NCBI RefSeq assembly: GCF_910594005.1
Contig: NC_057832.1
Location: forward strand, 100,823,152-100,887,151
Source of the DNA: Cervus elaphus
Lineage: Eukaryota; Chordata; Mammalia; Artiodactyla; Cervidae
DNA length: 64,000 nucleotides
Reading direction: 5' to 3'
The translations under genes were made by a program, and so were the position numbers. Positions 10,431 to 21,086 of the stretch are shown here, one piece after another; within the stretch, counting starts at the first letter, position 1, and every line of letters begins with the position of its first letter. The notes under the pieces are model-generated. The model saw only the letters and a list, made by a program, of their open reading frames with translations. It ran no database searches and was not told the origin of the DNA.

Positions 10431-11307
10431 ATCTTTGGGCAATACTGGCCTCAAAATTCGAGTTGAGAGCTATTTCCTCTTTTTATTTTCTGGAAGAGAT
10501 TGCATACTTGGTATTAACTCTTCTTTAAACAACTAGTAGAATTCTGTTTCAGGTTCACTGATTGTTTCCTCTGTCCTCTTCATTCTGCTATTACAACCAT
10601 CTGTTGAGTTCTCAAAGTTAGGTTATTGTATTTTTCTGTCATAAACTGTTGTTTAATTCTTCTTTATATATGTTTTCTGAATATATTTTTTTCATTTGCA
10701 TTAACTGCTCATTGAAACAGTTATATGATGGCTCAGTTGATTTTTGTGTTAGGTGTGAGTTAAGGATCTAGTTTTATCTCCTATATACAAATACCCAAAT
10801 TTCCCTGCACTTTTAATTGAAAAGTATATCCTTTCTCTCTATTTTAGAGTTCCATCTTAGTCATCTATCAAGTATTCTTACATTCATGGTTCCACATCCC
10901 CATATTCAGATTCTCTATTCTGTTCCATTGATCAACTTGCTTATTACCATATTATTACTTATTACCGTAGTTATACCATAAATCTTCATGTCTTGTAGAG
11001 CCAGTTATCTTCCTTTGTTCTTCAAGATTGTTTTTGTGATTCTTGATTCTTTGCATTTCCATATAAATCTTGGAACCAGTTTGTCAAGTTATTTTTTAAA
11101 AGTTTTGAGATTGCATTGACTCTAGCCAATTTATTAAGACCTGATATCATCAAGTCATCTTCTTATATATCAATCTTTATTTTTTATTCTTTTCTCACTT
11201 TTTACTGAAATAATTATAGATTCTTGGGAAGTTGCAAATATCATACAGGAGACCCAATATATATTCACCAAGCCTCCCCCCAAAGTAACATTGTACATAA
11301 CTATAGT

Positions 11308-11682
11308 GAGAAAAACAAACATCCTATATTAATGTATATATGTGGAATCTGAAAAAAAATTGGTATAGACGATTTTATTTACAAAGTAGAAATAAAGACA
11401 CAGACTTAGAGAACAAATGTATGGATACCAAGGAGAAGAGGTGGGGGTGGGAGAATTAGGAAATTGGGTATACACTGTTAATATTATGTATAAAATAGAT
11501 ATCTAATGAGAACCTGCTTCATAGCACAGGGAACTCTCCTCAGTGCTCTGTGGTGATGTAGATGGGAGGGAAATCCAAAAAAGAGGGGATTTATGTATAT
11601 TTATGGCTGATTCACTTTGCTGTACAGTAGAAACTAACAACATTGTAAAGCAGCTATACTCCAGTTTAAAAAAAAAAAAAGA
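11308..11682 (+). mobile_element. Artiodactyl L1 3'UTR, sense, poly(A)
   Basis: Sense 3'UTR: acagacttagagaacaaatg, ggataccaaggagaagagg, gcttcatagcacagggaac, tctgtggtgatgtagatggg, ttcactttgctgtacagtag and gcagctatactcc, ending in A13. Severely 5'-truncated and inserted in the older L1. The (CAA)n just to the right (11728-11742) may be target-site or tail expansion. Confidence 0.85.
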
Positions 11683-11821
11683 CCCATACCCCCAGGTAGG
11701 TGACCCATGAACAGGAGGATAATTAAAAAACAACAACAACAACAAACAAGACATTGACATTGGTGCAATCCATAGAACTTATCCGGATCTCACCAGTTTT
11801 ACATGCACTCAGTTGTGTATG

Positions 11822-11998
11822 CATTATTCGTTATTGTTTACTCATTAAGTCGTGTCCGACTCTTTTGCAGTTTTCCAGGCAAGAATACTGGAGTGGGTTG
11901 CTATATCCTTCTCCAGGTGATCTTCCCAACTGGGGACCAAACCCACGTCTCCTGCATTGGCAGGCAAGTTCTTTACCACTGAGCCACCTGGGAAGCCC
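11822..11998 (-). mobile_element. Bov-tA SINE nested in L1, with TSD
   Basis: Antisense. About 35 bases of the Bov-A body are missing between ctcttttgc and agttttccaggcaagaat. The head is intact (gaccaaacccacg, ccactgagccacctgggaag). TSD tgtgtatg at 11814-11821 and 11999-12006. Confidence 0.93.
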
Positions 11999-12544
11999 TG
12001 TGTATGTTTAGTTCTGTGTAATTGTATCACATGTAGATTTTCTAATTACCAGCACAATCAAGATACAGAACTGTTCCATTGCCTCAAAGATTCCTGGTGC
12101 TACTCTTTATGGTCACACCCATTCTTTGATTTTGTTGATGAAAATCTTAATTCCCTTCACTCAACAGTATGTCTTGGAGATCTACCCATGTTAGTACATG
12201 TACTTAATTCTGTTTAAATGCTGAATATAACTTTATAATTCAAATATACCTTAGTATTTAACCACCCTCCTACTGATAGACTTTTCAGTTATTTTCATTT
12301 TGTCACTATTTTAGACTCCATTGCGGTGACTATGCTAATACTTGCCTCCAGGTGTTTATCTGGGATAGGAATGGAGTAGTGTAATTCCCGAGTTGTAGGA
12401 TAAGCCCACCTTATAGTTCAATATGCAATGCCAAATTGTCCCTCCAGGCGGCTATCGCAGTTTGTCGTACCACCAGCAGGTAGGGAAGGCTCAGTACAGT
12501 GAGAAGAGTGAATAGATGTTCAGGATGGAGAGAGATGGTGCGGT

Positions 12545-12845
12545 TTTAAGTAGGATTGTCAGGATGGTTCTTCCTGAGAAAATGGAATTTGAGCATAGAC
12601 CTCAGGAGAAGAAGGTGTTATGTGGCTATCTAGGGGAGAACATTCCAGGCAGATGGAATAGCCAATGCAAAGGCTCTGAGGTGGCAGTATGAATGTGCTG
12701 CTTGTTCGGGGCACACTCAGGAGAAGAGGAGATGAGGTTGAATTGTAGCAAGAGACGGTACCGACTGTAAAGGGTATTGGAGGCCAGAGAAAGGCCAGAG
12801 TCAAAAGGAGATCATGGCAAGGTTTTGAGCGGAAGAGTGATGTGA
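12545..12845 (-). mobile_element. L2 LINE, antisense
   Basis: Antisense L2: tgagcatagacctcaggaga, gagaacattccaggcagatg, gccaatgcaaaggctctgag, aggagatgaggttgaattg and ggttttgagcggaagagtg. This is the region just 3' of the L2 RT domain. Noncoding fossil. Confidence 0.75.
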
Positions 12846-12869
12846 TCTTTTTTTTCTTTTTTTTCCATA

Positions 12870-12990
12870 AAATCAATTTTAGGTAGAATTTACATACACT
12901 AAAAGGCACTCATTTTGACTGTGAAGTTTGATGAGTTTTGGTCAAGCTCAATGGTTATGTAAGTTGCTCCCGTCCAAACACTGCGGATAT
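12870..12990 (-). mobile_element. L1M 3' end fragment
   Basis: aggtagaatttacatacact, then aaaggcactcattttgactg and gatgagttttggtcaagc match the antisense 3' terminus of old L1M copies. T-rich to the left (12847-12866). Confidence 0.55.
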
Positions 12991-13314
12991 GGCAACACTA
13001 GCATTTTGGCCTTGGCCCGTCTACTGCCAAAGGCCCTGCTTGTTTCTCTGTGCGCTCAGAGGATAGGGACCCCGCACTGGGGTCTCCTGTCCCAGTGAAT
13101 CAGGAGGAAGTGGGCACTAGGTCACAGGAAGCCCACCCTGGGGACAACAGTATGATGAGGCCTTGAGGGCTCAGGGTGCCTGGGCCTCCCCATCCTCACC
13201 ACACGTGCTCACCAGTGGGCAAAGCCCACTGCACAATTGGTTAGTCAAGAGACATCAACTTGGTTTGGCTCTTACTCTTGTTCTCTAGGTAATTTTAGGG
13301 AGGAAAAAAGTCTG
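12991..13314. other. Unassigned, GC-richer
   Basis: About 320 bases with no identified repeat. Possibly unique sequence; no splice sites or frames of note. Confidence 0.5.
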
Positions 13315-13323
13315 CTACTCTCT

Positions 13324-13450
13324 TATTTATTTATTTATTGGCCATGCCACATGGCATGTTGGATCTTAGTTCCTTGACCAGGGATCAAACCTGTGCCTCC
13401 CTGCCATGGAAGCATGGAGCCCTAATCACTGGACAACCAGGAATTCCCCT
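13324..13450 (-). mobile_element. CHR-type SINE with TSD
   Basis: Antisense short CHR SINE: a (TTTA)n tail, then ggccatgccacatggcatg, ggatcttagttccttgacc, agggatcaaacctgtgcc, cactggacaaccaggaatt. TSD ctactctct at 13315-13323 and 13451-13459. Confidence 0.92.
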
Positions 13451-13489
13451 CTACTCTCTAAATTTAATTCCCTTTTTCTACTCTTTTTA

Positions 13490-13745
13490 AAAAAAATTAC
13501 AGAATAAATGTTTTTCCATTATATAAAACTCAGATATCATCACAATACAATAATAAACCTCTCTTATAATTTCTTCCCCTGAGATAACCATCCCTAAGTT
13601 TGACACACAGTCCTCTTTTATTCTCCTTATTTACTCATATGCTAATATCTATTAGGATGATTCATATATCTTTAGAAAAAATAAGGTCATGCATAGCACT
13701 GCAATTTCCGCTTCATTTTCAATGGCCTTTGGAACATTTCTATGT
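13490..13745 (-). mobile_element. Possible old L1 3' fragment
   Basis: AT-rich. tgtttttccattatataaaac and ataaggtcatgcatagcac resemble antisense L1M 3'UTR, and a similar theme seems to resume after the BovB (15335-15420). Weak. Confidence 0.3.
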
Positions 13746-14259
13746 CAGTATCAGTTCAGTTCAGTCACTCAGTCCTGTCTGACTCTTTGTGACCCCATGA
13801 ATCTCAGCACGCCAGGCCTCCCTACCCATCACCAACTCCCGGAGTCTACCCAAACCCATGTCCATCGAGTCAGTGATGCCATCCAGCCATCTCATCCTCT
13901 GTCATCCCCTTCTCCTCCTGCCTTCAATCTTTCCCAGCATCAGGGTCTCTTCCAATGAGTCAACTCTTTGCATGAGGTGGCCAAAGTATTGGCATTTCAG
14001 CTTCAACATCAGTCCTTCCAATGAACACCCAGGACTGATCTCCTTTAGGATGGACTAGTTGGATCTCCTTGCAGTCCAAGGGACTCTCAGGAGTCTTCCC
14101 CAACACCACAGTTCAAAAGCATCCATTTTTTGGCGCTCAGTTTTCTTTATAGTCCAGCTCTCACATCCATACATGACTACTGGAAAAACCACAGCCTTGA
14201 CTAGATGGACCTTGTTGGCAAAGTAATGTCTCTGCTTTTTAATATGCCATCTAGGTTGG

Positions 14260-15000
14260 TCATAACTTTCCTTCCAAAGAGTAAGAGTCTTTTAATTTCA
14301 TGGCTGCAGTTACCATCTGCAGTGATTTTGGAGCCCAAAAAGAAATAAAGTCTGACACTGTTTCCACTGTCTCCCCATCTATTTCCCATGAGGTGATGGG
14401 ACCAGATGCCATGATCTTAGTTTTCTGAATGTTGAGCTTTAAGCCAACTTTTTCACTCTCCTCCTTCACTTTCATCAAGAGGCTTTTTAGTTCTTCTTCA
14501 CTTTCTACCATATGGGTGGTGTCGTCTACATATCTGAGGTTATTGATATTTCTGCCGGCAATCTTGATTCCAGCTTGTGTTTCTTCCAGTCCAGCATTTC
14601 TCATGATGTACTCTGCATGTAAGTTAAATAAGCAGGGTGACAATATACAGCCTTGATGTTCTCCTTTTCCTATTTGGAACCAGTCTGTTGTTCCATGTCC
14701 AGTTCTAACTGTTGCTTCCTGACCTGCATACAGGTTTCTCAAGAGGCAGGTCAGGTGGTCTGGTGTTCTCATCTCTTTAAGAATTTCCCACAGTTTATTG
14801 TGATCCACACAGTCAAAGGCTTTGGCGTAGTCAATAAAGCAGAAACAGATGTTTTCCTGGAACTCTCTTGCTTTTTCTATGATCCAGCGGATGTTGGCAA
14901 TTTGATGTCTGATTCCTCTGCCTTTTCTAAAACCAGCTTGAGCATCTGGGAGTTCACAGTTCACATATTGCTGAAGCCTGGCTTGGAGAATTTTGAGCAT
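14260..15000 (-). pseudogene. BovB reverse transcriptase, core fragment
   Basis: An open frame of 246 codons holds most of the RTE-type RT core. RT motif A reads FIDYAKAFD at residues 55-63. The QGCILSPCLFNL block (motif B-proximal) is at 116-127. The catalytic motif C is YVDD at 157-160, where other BovB copies here have YADD. In the intact protein this would be target-primed reverse transcriptase. The frame loses BovB similarity after about residue 220, and the next part continues in another frame at 14201-14389. It is upstream-frameshifted from the 15008-15292 segment. Dead copy; no host role is implied. Confidence 0.88.
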
Positions 15001-15007
15001 TACTTTA

Positions 15008-15292
15008 CTAGCATGTGAGATGAGCGCAATTGTGTGGTAGTTCGAGCATTCTTTGGCATTGCCTTTCTTTGGGATTGGAATGAAAACTGAACCTTTTCCA
15101 GTCCTGTGGCCACTGCTGAGTTTTCCAAATTTGCTGGCATATTGAATGCAGCACTTTCACAGCATCATCCTTTAGGATTTGAAATAGCTCAACTGGGATT
15201 CCATCACCTCCACTATCTTTGTTTGTAGTGATGCTTTCTATGGCCCACTTGACTTCACATTCCAGGATGTCTGGCTCTAGGTGAGTGATCAC
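15008..15292 (-). pseudogene. BovB RT N-terminal fragment
   Basis: 94 codons covering the region just before the RT core (HLEPDILECEVKWAIESI near the start, then a Gly-rich GGDGIPVELFQ block). It lies upstream of the 246-codon fragment on the same strand in a different frame, so at least one indel separates them. BovB similarity fades near the end, where the shift lies. Confidence 0.82.
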
Positions 15293-15334
15293 ACCATCGT
15301 GATTGTCTGGATCATGAAGATCTTTTTTGTACAG

Positions 15335-16110
15335 TCATATACAGTATATACAGATGTAATTCTATTCTTATAAACAGATGCATACTGTAACACTGCGTGG
15401 CCTACCACTGATTTATCTGGTGGGAAATTTTATTCCTCTCCCTCATGCTTCACGAGGGAATTTCCTCTCCCAGGGTGTAACACTGTGAATGATTCCATCC
15501 CCCAGGTAGGAGTGACTGATCTTGCTGATGAGACTCAGAGTGATTTATCTCTCGTGGTGTAAGTAGCCTCACCCCTTCTGTGCTTTGGTCAGGGTGGCTG
15601 CTTTGGGAGATGCTTGCAGGTGACCTGCCTTGCAGGGTCTCTGCTCCTGCAGGCAGGAGTCTGAAGTCCGAGGTGGGCTCTTGGAGAGCAGAGATGAGAA
15701 GACCCACCTGTGGCCTCATATTTCTGTCATACTCTCCAATGAAGCTCAGTGTGGACTTTGAATTATGACTTTTCCTTAAAAAAGAAAAACAAACAAAAGA
15801 ACATTCTTTCTCAAGAAGGAGAGAGCAGTATTATTTTTTGTCCACCTCAAATCACAACATTTCTGCATTCCCCACTAATGGACATTTATGCTGTTTTGTC
15901 GCAGCAAATATTGCCCTTTCCACATTTTCTTTTTATACCTATGCTACTGGAGTTGACAACAACAGGAAAGACATCTTTTGAAAGAAGCTCTCATTAGAAG
16001 TCCTTGAATTGGGACTCAGGGTGAATATTGAGGAGAACTTTCATTATCAATGCTAGCTACGACAGGCTGGACTATAACAGTCTCCTGAGACACAGAGAAA
16101 ACTGCATTCC
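15335..16110. other. Unassigned non-coding stretch
   Basis: About 780 bases. 15400-15720 is GC-richer with minus-strand frames up to 89 codons; nothing recognised. An A-rich tract at 15777-15800 has no paired TSD. Confidence 0.5.
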
Positions 16111-16112
16111 AG

Positions 16113-16340
16113 GAAGGTTTATTCATTCATTCATTCATCATTAAGATCACACCTGCTATGTGCCAGGCCCAGTTTTAGGCAGCAGGGTTAGAGAGATGGA
16201 CAAGGCATGCAAAACCTCAGCTTTTGTGGAACCTGCAACACACAGAGAAGCAAGCAATAAACAAGGAAATGTCACGGTGATAATTTCTATGTGGTATCAA
16301 AAGAGGATGATGAATCTTAATACTTGTAACTTTTGAGAAC
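16113..16340 (-). mobile_element. L2 LINE 3' end, antisense
   Basis: (attc)n at 16120-16138, then cacacctgctatgtgccagg, cccagttttaggcagcaggg, gagatggacaaggcatgc and agcaagcaataaacaagg. This is the antisense L2 3' terminus; the tetranucleotide run is the expanded L2 tail. Confidence 0.75.
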
Positions 16341-16389
16341 CGTGGAGCAGTTATAAGAGTATGCTTTCTGCTCTTAAAGTGTAAAAGCA

Positions 16390-16406
16390 AAAAAAAAAAA
16401 AAAAAA
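16390..16406 (+). mobile_element. Poly(A)-only retro-insertion with TSD
   Basis: An A-run is bounded by perfect 14-bp direct repeats aaagtgtaaaagca at 16376-16389 and 16407-16420. The only extra material is about 17 A. This is the signature of LINE target-primed reverse transcription that copied a poly(A) tail and stopped, leaving no element body. It could also be slippage plus duplication, but a 14-bp TSD makes that less likely. Confidence 0.8.
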
Positions 16407-16420
16407 AAAGTGTAAAAGCA

Positions 16421-17001
16421 GCTGTAGACTTTATTTCAGAAATATCTAGTTCTCGAGCCTATATTCCAGTAGTTGGTCTGTTGGTAAGTGATGGGTTTTC
16501 CACGGTGCTTCCTGTGCCATGGGTCATTCAGGAAAGGTGTCTCTGAATTTCAGCTACACAGGCCCTCAGTTCTCTTCCCATTATCCTGCACACATCTTTT
16601 CAAGGCACTTTAGGTTATATATGTATTTAAAATTCTGGATCTACATATAGAATTCGAAAGTGTACAGCAAAATGAATCAGTTATACATATATCCACTCTT
16701 TTGTTGTTGACAATCACATTTTTATTCACTGAATGTTCTTTCATGTTCTCTGATATCTCTTTTTTATGGGATGCTCTTTGTGTTTTATTAAATATATCCC
16801 CCCACTCTCTCCGAAATGCCACATGTGCTTTTCCAGTTCTAGACTGTTCACTTCATTGCTTCTTCTGGGGAATTCTTTCCTCTTAATTCTGGTCTTTTTC
16901 TTCTGTGTTGCAGATTTTCCTCCAAGTTGGTGATCCTTGCCTGGTATTCCATTTTGTCCTGAAATTTTCTGGGCCAGTAGTTCCCATCTAAAAGTTAAAA
17001 C
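16421..17001. other. Unassigned stretch
   Basis: About 580 bases. 16690-16990 is T-rich and could be an old antisense LINE; no diagnostic blocks. Confidence 0.4.
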
Positions 17002-17008
17002 TCTTCAC

Positions 17009-17232
17009 ATCTTTGTGCTAAGTCACTTCAGTCGTGTCCCACTCTGCGACCCTATGGACTGTAGCCTGCCAGGCTCCTCTGTCCATGGGATTCTCCAGTC
17101 AAGAATTGGAATGGGTTATCATGCCCTCCTTCAGAGAATCTTCACGACCCAGGGACTGAACCGGCATCCCTTATGTCTCCTGCATTGGCAGGCGGGTTCT
17201 TTATCTCTGGCGCCTCCTAGGAAGCCTTTCAG
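17009..17232 (-). mobile_element. Bov-tA SINE with TSD
   Basis: Antisense full-length copy with both body and head (gacccagggactgaacc, ggcgcctcctaggaagcc). TSD tcttcac at 17002-17008 and 17233-17239. Confidence 0.92.
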
Positions 17233-17239
17233 TCTTCAC

Positions 17240-17811
17240 TGATAGTCAAAACTGTTTGTATGGGTTCTTCCCCCTTAAAGCTCACTGTTCTTTCATTACT
17301 GAAGGTGATGTGTTGAGTACCTTTTTGGAATCCTCTCACCAAAGGAGAGCCTTCTTTTGCTCTTGTAAATGACCCCCAGATGATACACTCATCTGCACGT
17401 TCAAGTACAGTCTGGATTCTGCAGAAGCTGGCAAAGTGGGTGAGGAGCGGCTCCCTGCCCACTCCTGGTCAGCAGTTAAAAGCTCTGTGTGAGTCCGCCT
17501 GCCAGAGTGAGTTGCCCTGCAGCAGCACATATCCAGACCCTGTCATCCTGGTCACTTAATTTCTGGCTGTTCTGGGAGTTCTTGAAAAATACACCTGGCT
17601 CATTAGCATCCTGGGTAGTAGTTCCCTCTGCTTCACATAGCCATTTCATTAGGAGCCTGGCAGGATGATTTTTATAAGCTAAAGAGGTATGTATAAGCCC
17701 AAATCTCCAAAGAGGGACTGTCCTTTCTGGGAACAGGAATTGTAGCATGTTGAGAGTGTGCGATCTGTCTTTATGGTGAAGGGAGGAAATTGCTCCAAAG
17801 CATATCTTCTA
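17240..17811. other. Unassigned non-coding stretch
   Basis: About 570 bases with no known repeat and several minus-strand frames of 64-90 codons that overlap one another. None resembles a known protein. Possibly unique sequence. Confidence 0.5.
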
Positions 17812-18300
17812 GAGACAAAGACATAGAGAACAAACATATGGATACCAAGGGGGAAGGGGTGGGAGAGGAATTGGGAGATCGGGATTGATTTATATACACT
17901 GTAGGTGCTAAGCACAAAATATATAGCTAATGAGAACCTACCATCTAGCACAGGGAACTCGACTCAGTGCTCTGTGGTGACGTAGATGGAAAGGAAATCC
18001 AAAAAAGAGGGGATACATGTCGGTGTACGAGGTCTAGTGTCTGACTCAGATGGTAAAGACTCTGCCTGCAATGCAGGAAGCCTGGGCTCGATCCCTGGAT
18101 CAGACAGATCGCCTGGAGAAGGGAATGGCTACCACTGCAGTGTGGAGAATTCCATGGACAGAGGAACCTGGGGGACTACAGTCCATGGGGTCACAAAGAG
18201 CCCGCATGACTGGGTGACTAACAGCTGACTTCACTTTGCTCTACAGCAGAAGCTAACAACAGTGTAAAGAAGCTATACTCCAATAGAGATTTTTAGAAAG
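17812..18300 (+). mobile_element. Artiodactyl L1 3'UTR, sense, interrupted
   Basis: Same L1 3'UTR family as 11308-11682: tagagaacaaacatatggat, accaagggggaagggg, agcacagggaactcgactc, gtggtgacgtagatgg, then ttcactttgctctacagcag and agctatactccaatag. A sense Bov-tA sits inside at about 18035-18224. There is no real poly(A) tail. Confidence 0.85.
18035..18224 (+). mobile_element. Bov-tA SINE nested in L1 3'UTR
   Basis: Sense: cagatggtaaagactctgcc, tgcaatgcagg, gggctcgatccctgg (B box), then gatcgcctggagaagggaat and gagaattccatggacagagg. The 5' end of the head is eroded. The flanking L1 reading is colinear. Confidence 0.9.
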
Positions 18301-19481
18301 TTAACAGAAATGCCTAATAAACATCTAAAAATATTTAATTTGTCTAATAATAAAATACATGTCAAGCCCCAAAATAAACAAAGAAGCACATCCTATACCT
18401 TTATATTCTCATCTTGCTTATAGTCAAGAATTATACTCTTGGTAGAGCTTAACTTGGGGGGAAGAAAGATTAAGAAAAAAGAGTAAATAAGAGCCCTGAG
18501 TATGAGACACTGGCACAGTCACACCAGCAATTTATACTTGGCTAATTGGTATTTCTTTATCCTGGATAATTCTAAATGATAATTCCCTTTCCCTAGATTA
18601 TAAATTCAGGCAAATCTGCTTCTATCTGAAAAGCTAAGGAGGCACAAACCTTCAATTATTCTGTAACTAAATGCATCACTTATAATAAAAATGTAGATGA
18701 ACTAGTAATCCTCGTTTCAGCTTTAAAACACAAAAAGGTCTTAAATGATTAAGAATCCTTATCCAGCAAGTGAGACTGGATGGATGCCAAGGTTTGAGAT
18801 CTAAGAAGAGTGCAGGTGAGTAACCTTCCAGGCTTTTATTATATGAATCTCCTTATTGGAGTAAAAAGATAAAGAAAATTCCAAATCGTGGTACTAACAC
18901 TTGGATAACCAGTGAAAGTGTAAGTGAGTGTGTCTGTTTTATAATTATTGTGTTGCTCTACAGCTATTCTGAAAGGGCTTTAACGCATTTACGAGAATCT
19001 GATATATTAGACATTGAAAAGTTTACTTTGCAATCAACATTTAAATGTCCGGGGAACTCTTTTTATATATTTATTTGTTTTTTATTTTTTGTTAAATGCA
19101 TGAATCCTTTGAGAAATTTTTAATGTTGACAACATACTACACTATATTTTGCAAGATAATAAAATGGATATTAGATAAAGCACTGCCTAAGAAAGTGCAT
19201 CCCTCCCTTCCCCTACCTCTGCATATTCTGCTTGGAAAGCTTTCTCTGATTGCACCAAACCACTGACATTATTGTGCTATGAGAAAAGGAGAGAATTCTA
19301 CAGAGGGAGGGTAAGAACTGAATCAAGAGTGATACATTTTGTATCATTATAAAATCCTTTCCATGGCTATGTTTCTCTCTGCTCCACCTTAAACTCATGA
19401 TTCAACCCTATTTTTCAGAGGGCAATTTCTTCACTATGTTTAGAACTCTACTTCAAAAAGCTGATTAGATAATGTCCTGTG
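18301..19481. other. Unassigned AT-rich stretch
   Basis: About 1.2 kb, the longest repeat-free part of the left half. No frame above 61 codons and no recognised repeat or RNA gene. Confidence 0.5.
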
Positions 19482-19692
19482 TGTTTGCTAAGTCGCCTGA
19501 GTCATGACCCACTGTTTGTGATCCTGTGGACTGTAACCTGCGAAGCTCATCTGTCCCTGAAATTCTCCAGGCAAGAATACTGGAGTGGGGTGCCATTCCC
19601 TTCTACAGGGGATCTTGCTGACCCAGGGAGTCTCTTACATCTCCTACAATGGAAGGCGGGTTCTTTACCACTGGTGCCACCTGGGAAGCTCT
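19482..19692 (-). mobile_element. Bov-tA SINE
   Basis: Antisense: gtgatcctgtggactgtaac, ggcaagaatactggagtggg, gatcttgctgacccaggga, ttctttaccactggtgcc, acctgggaagc. No reliable TSD. It lies only 12 bases from the TSD of the adjacent L1 insertion. Confidence 0.9.
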
Positions 19693-19716
19693 AGGTAGTG
19701 TTTCAAAACAACTTTT

Positions 19717-20998
19717 TTTTTCCCCCGCAATTATTTTTATTAGTTGGAGGTTAATTATTTTACAATATTGTAGTGGTTTTTGCCATACATTGACATGAAT
19801 CAGCCATGGATTTACTTGTGTTCCCCATCCTGAACGCCCCTCCCACCTCCCTCCCCATCCCATCCCTCTGGGTCTTCCCAGTGCACCAGCCCCGAGCACT
19901 TGTCTCATGCATCCAGCCTGGACTGGTGATCTGTTTCACACTTGATGTTTCAATGCTGTTCTCTCAGATCATCCCACCCTCGCCTTCTTCCAGAGTCCAA
20001 AAGTCTGTTCTATACATCTGTGTCTCTTTTTCTGTCTTGCATATAGGGTTATCATTACCATCTTTCTAAATTCTATATATATGCGTTAGTATACTGTATT
20101 GGTGTTTATCTTTCTGGCTTCACTCTGTATAATGGGCTCCAGTTTCATCCATCTCATTAGGACTGATTCAAATGAATTCTTTTTAATGGCTGAGTAATAT
20201 TCCATTGTGTATATGTACCACAGCTTCCTTATCCATTCATCTGCTGATGGGCATCTAGGTTGCTTCCATGTCCTGGCTATTATAAACAGTGCTGCGATGA
20301 ACACTGGGGTGCACGTGTCTCTTTCAGATCTGGTTTGCTCGGTGTGTATGCCTAGAAGTGGGATTGCTGGATCATATGGCAGTTCTATTTCCAGTTTTTT
20401 AAGGAATCTCCACACTGTTCTCCATAGTGGCTCTACTAGTTTGCATTCCCACCAACAGTGTAAGAGGGTTCCCTTTTCTCCACACCCTCTCCAGCATTTA
20501 TTGCTTGTAGACTTTTGGATAGCAGCCATTCTGACTGGTGTGTAATGGTACCTCATTGAGGTTTTGATTTGCATTTCTCTGATAATGAGTGATGTTGAGC
20601 ATCTTTTCATGTGTTTGTTAGCCATCTGTATGTCTTCTTTGGAGAAACGTCTGTTTAGATCTTTGGCCCATTTTTTGATTGGGTCATTTATTTTTCTGGA
20701 ATTGAGCTGCAGGAGTTGCTTGTATATTTTTGAGATTAATCCTTTGTCTGTTTCTTCATTTGCTATTATTTTCTCCCATTCCGAAGGCTGTCTTTTCACC
20801 TTGCTTATAGTTTCCTTTGTTGTGCAAAAGCTTTTAAGTTTCATTAGGTCCCATTTGTTTATTTTTGCTTTTATTTCCAATATTCTGGGAGGTGGGTCAT
20901 AGAGGATCTTGCTGTGATTTATGTCGGAGAGTGTTTTGCCTATGTTCTCCTCTAGGGGTTTTATAGTTTCTGGTCTTACATTTAGATCTTAAACCATC
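19717..20998 (-). mobile_element. Bovine-type L1, 5'-truncated, with TSD
   Basis: 1.28 kb of antisense ruminant L1: T-rich tail, 3'UTR (tttattagttggaggttaat, ggtcttcccagtgcaccag) and the C-terminal part of ORF2. A perfect 13-bp TSD caaaacaactttt flanks it (19704-19716; 20999-21011). The ORF2 frame remains open from the truncation point, so this is among the younger insertions here. Confidence 0.95.
20086..20880 (-). pseudogene. L1 ORF2p C-terminal fragment
   Basis: 264 open codons of L1 ORF2p downstream of the RT domain. They begin at MEIKAKINKWDLMKLKSF and run through the thumb/C-terminal segment to the Cys-rich motif region (HCWWECKLVEPLW about residue 141-153) and the conserved YTMEYYSAIKKN segment near residue 228-239. 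The open frame actually extends further upstream to the truncation near 20998 without a start codon. Endonuclease and RT are missing, so it is non-functional. It ends slightly early after a lineage-specific frame change (SEARKINTNTVY). Confidence 0.9.
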
Positions 20999-21023
20999 CA
21001 AAACAACTTTTCTATTCATGCTA

Positions 21024-21086
21024 GGCATGCTGCAGTCCATGGGATTGCGAAGAGTCGGACACAACTGAGCGAGTGAACTGAACTGA
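21024..21086 (+). mobile_element. BovB 3' end fragment, about 60 bp
   Basis: catgctgcagtccatggg, gcgaagagtcggacacaac, tgagcgagtgaactgaactg: the last 60 bases of BovB in sense, extremely 5'-truncated. No clear TSD. Confidence 0.85.

Larger units (their letters stand above)
9546..11165 (-). mobile_element. L1 ORF2 remnant, antisense
   Basis: Antisense ORF2: tgtcatctgcaaataggaac, ttgcactggctaggatttcc, gatgtatgtctttttacat, and further right tctctattctgttccattg and gcatttccatataaatctt. Frames are short. The colinear order shows one L1 interrupted at 9994-10220 by Bov-tA. A TG/CA-rich microsatellite sits at about 10396-10430. Confidence 0.75.
11170..12480 (-). mobile_element. L1M 3'UTR, antisense, doubly interrupted
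   Basis: Three colinear pieces. 11180-11307 has gaaataattatagattcttg and acataactatag. 11740-11813 has acattgacattggtgcaatc and accagttttacatgcac. 12007-12480 has gtgtaattgtatcacatg and later aattgtccctcc plus caccagcagg. The breaks are a younger sense L1 3' end (11308-11682) and a Bov-tA (11822-11998). Confidence 0.75.
13752..15334 (-). mobile_element. BovB LINE, 5'-truncated, antisense
   Basis: About 1.58 kb of BovB (RTE clade; one ORF with AP endonuclease then RT). The 3' end is at left (tcagttcagttcagtcactc). The RT domain lies at 14260-15292 and the 5' truncation is near gatcttttttgtac. The endonuclease is absent. The RT frame is broken (see the two pseudogene entries). A possible short TSD (cagtat) is too weak to rely on. 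BovB is the horizontally acquired LINE that mobilises Bov-tA in ruminants. Confidence 0.95.

Noticed and set aside
17229..17748. Minus-strand frames of 64-90 codons as a split gene
   Set aside because: They overlap in different frames, lack splice signals between them and resemble no protein.
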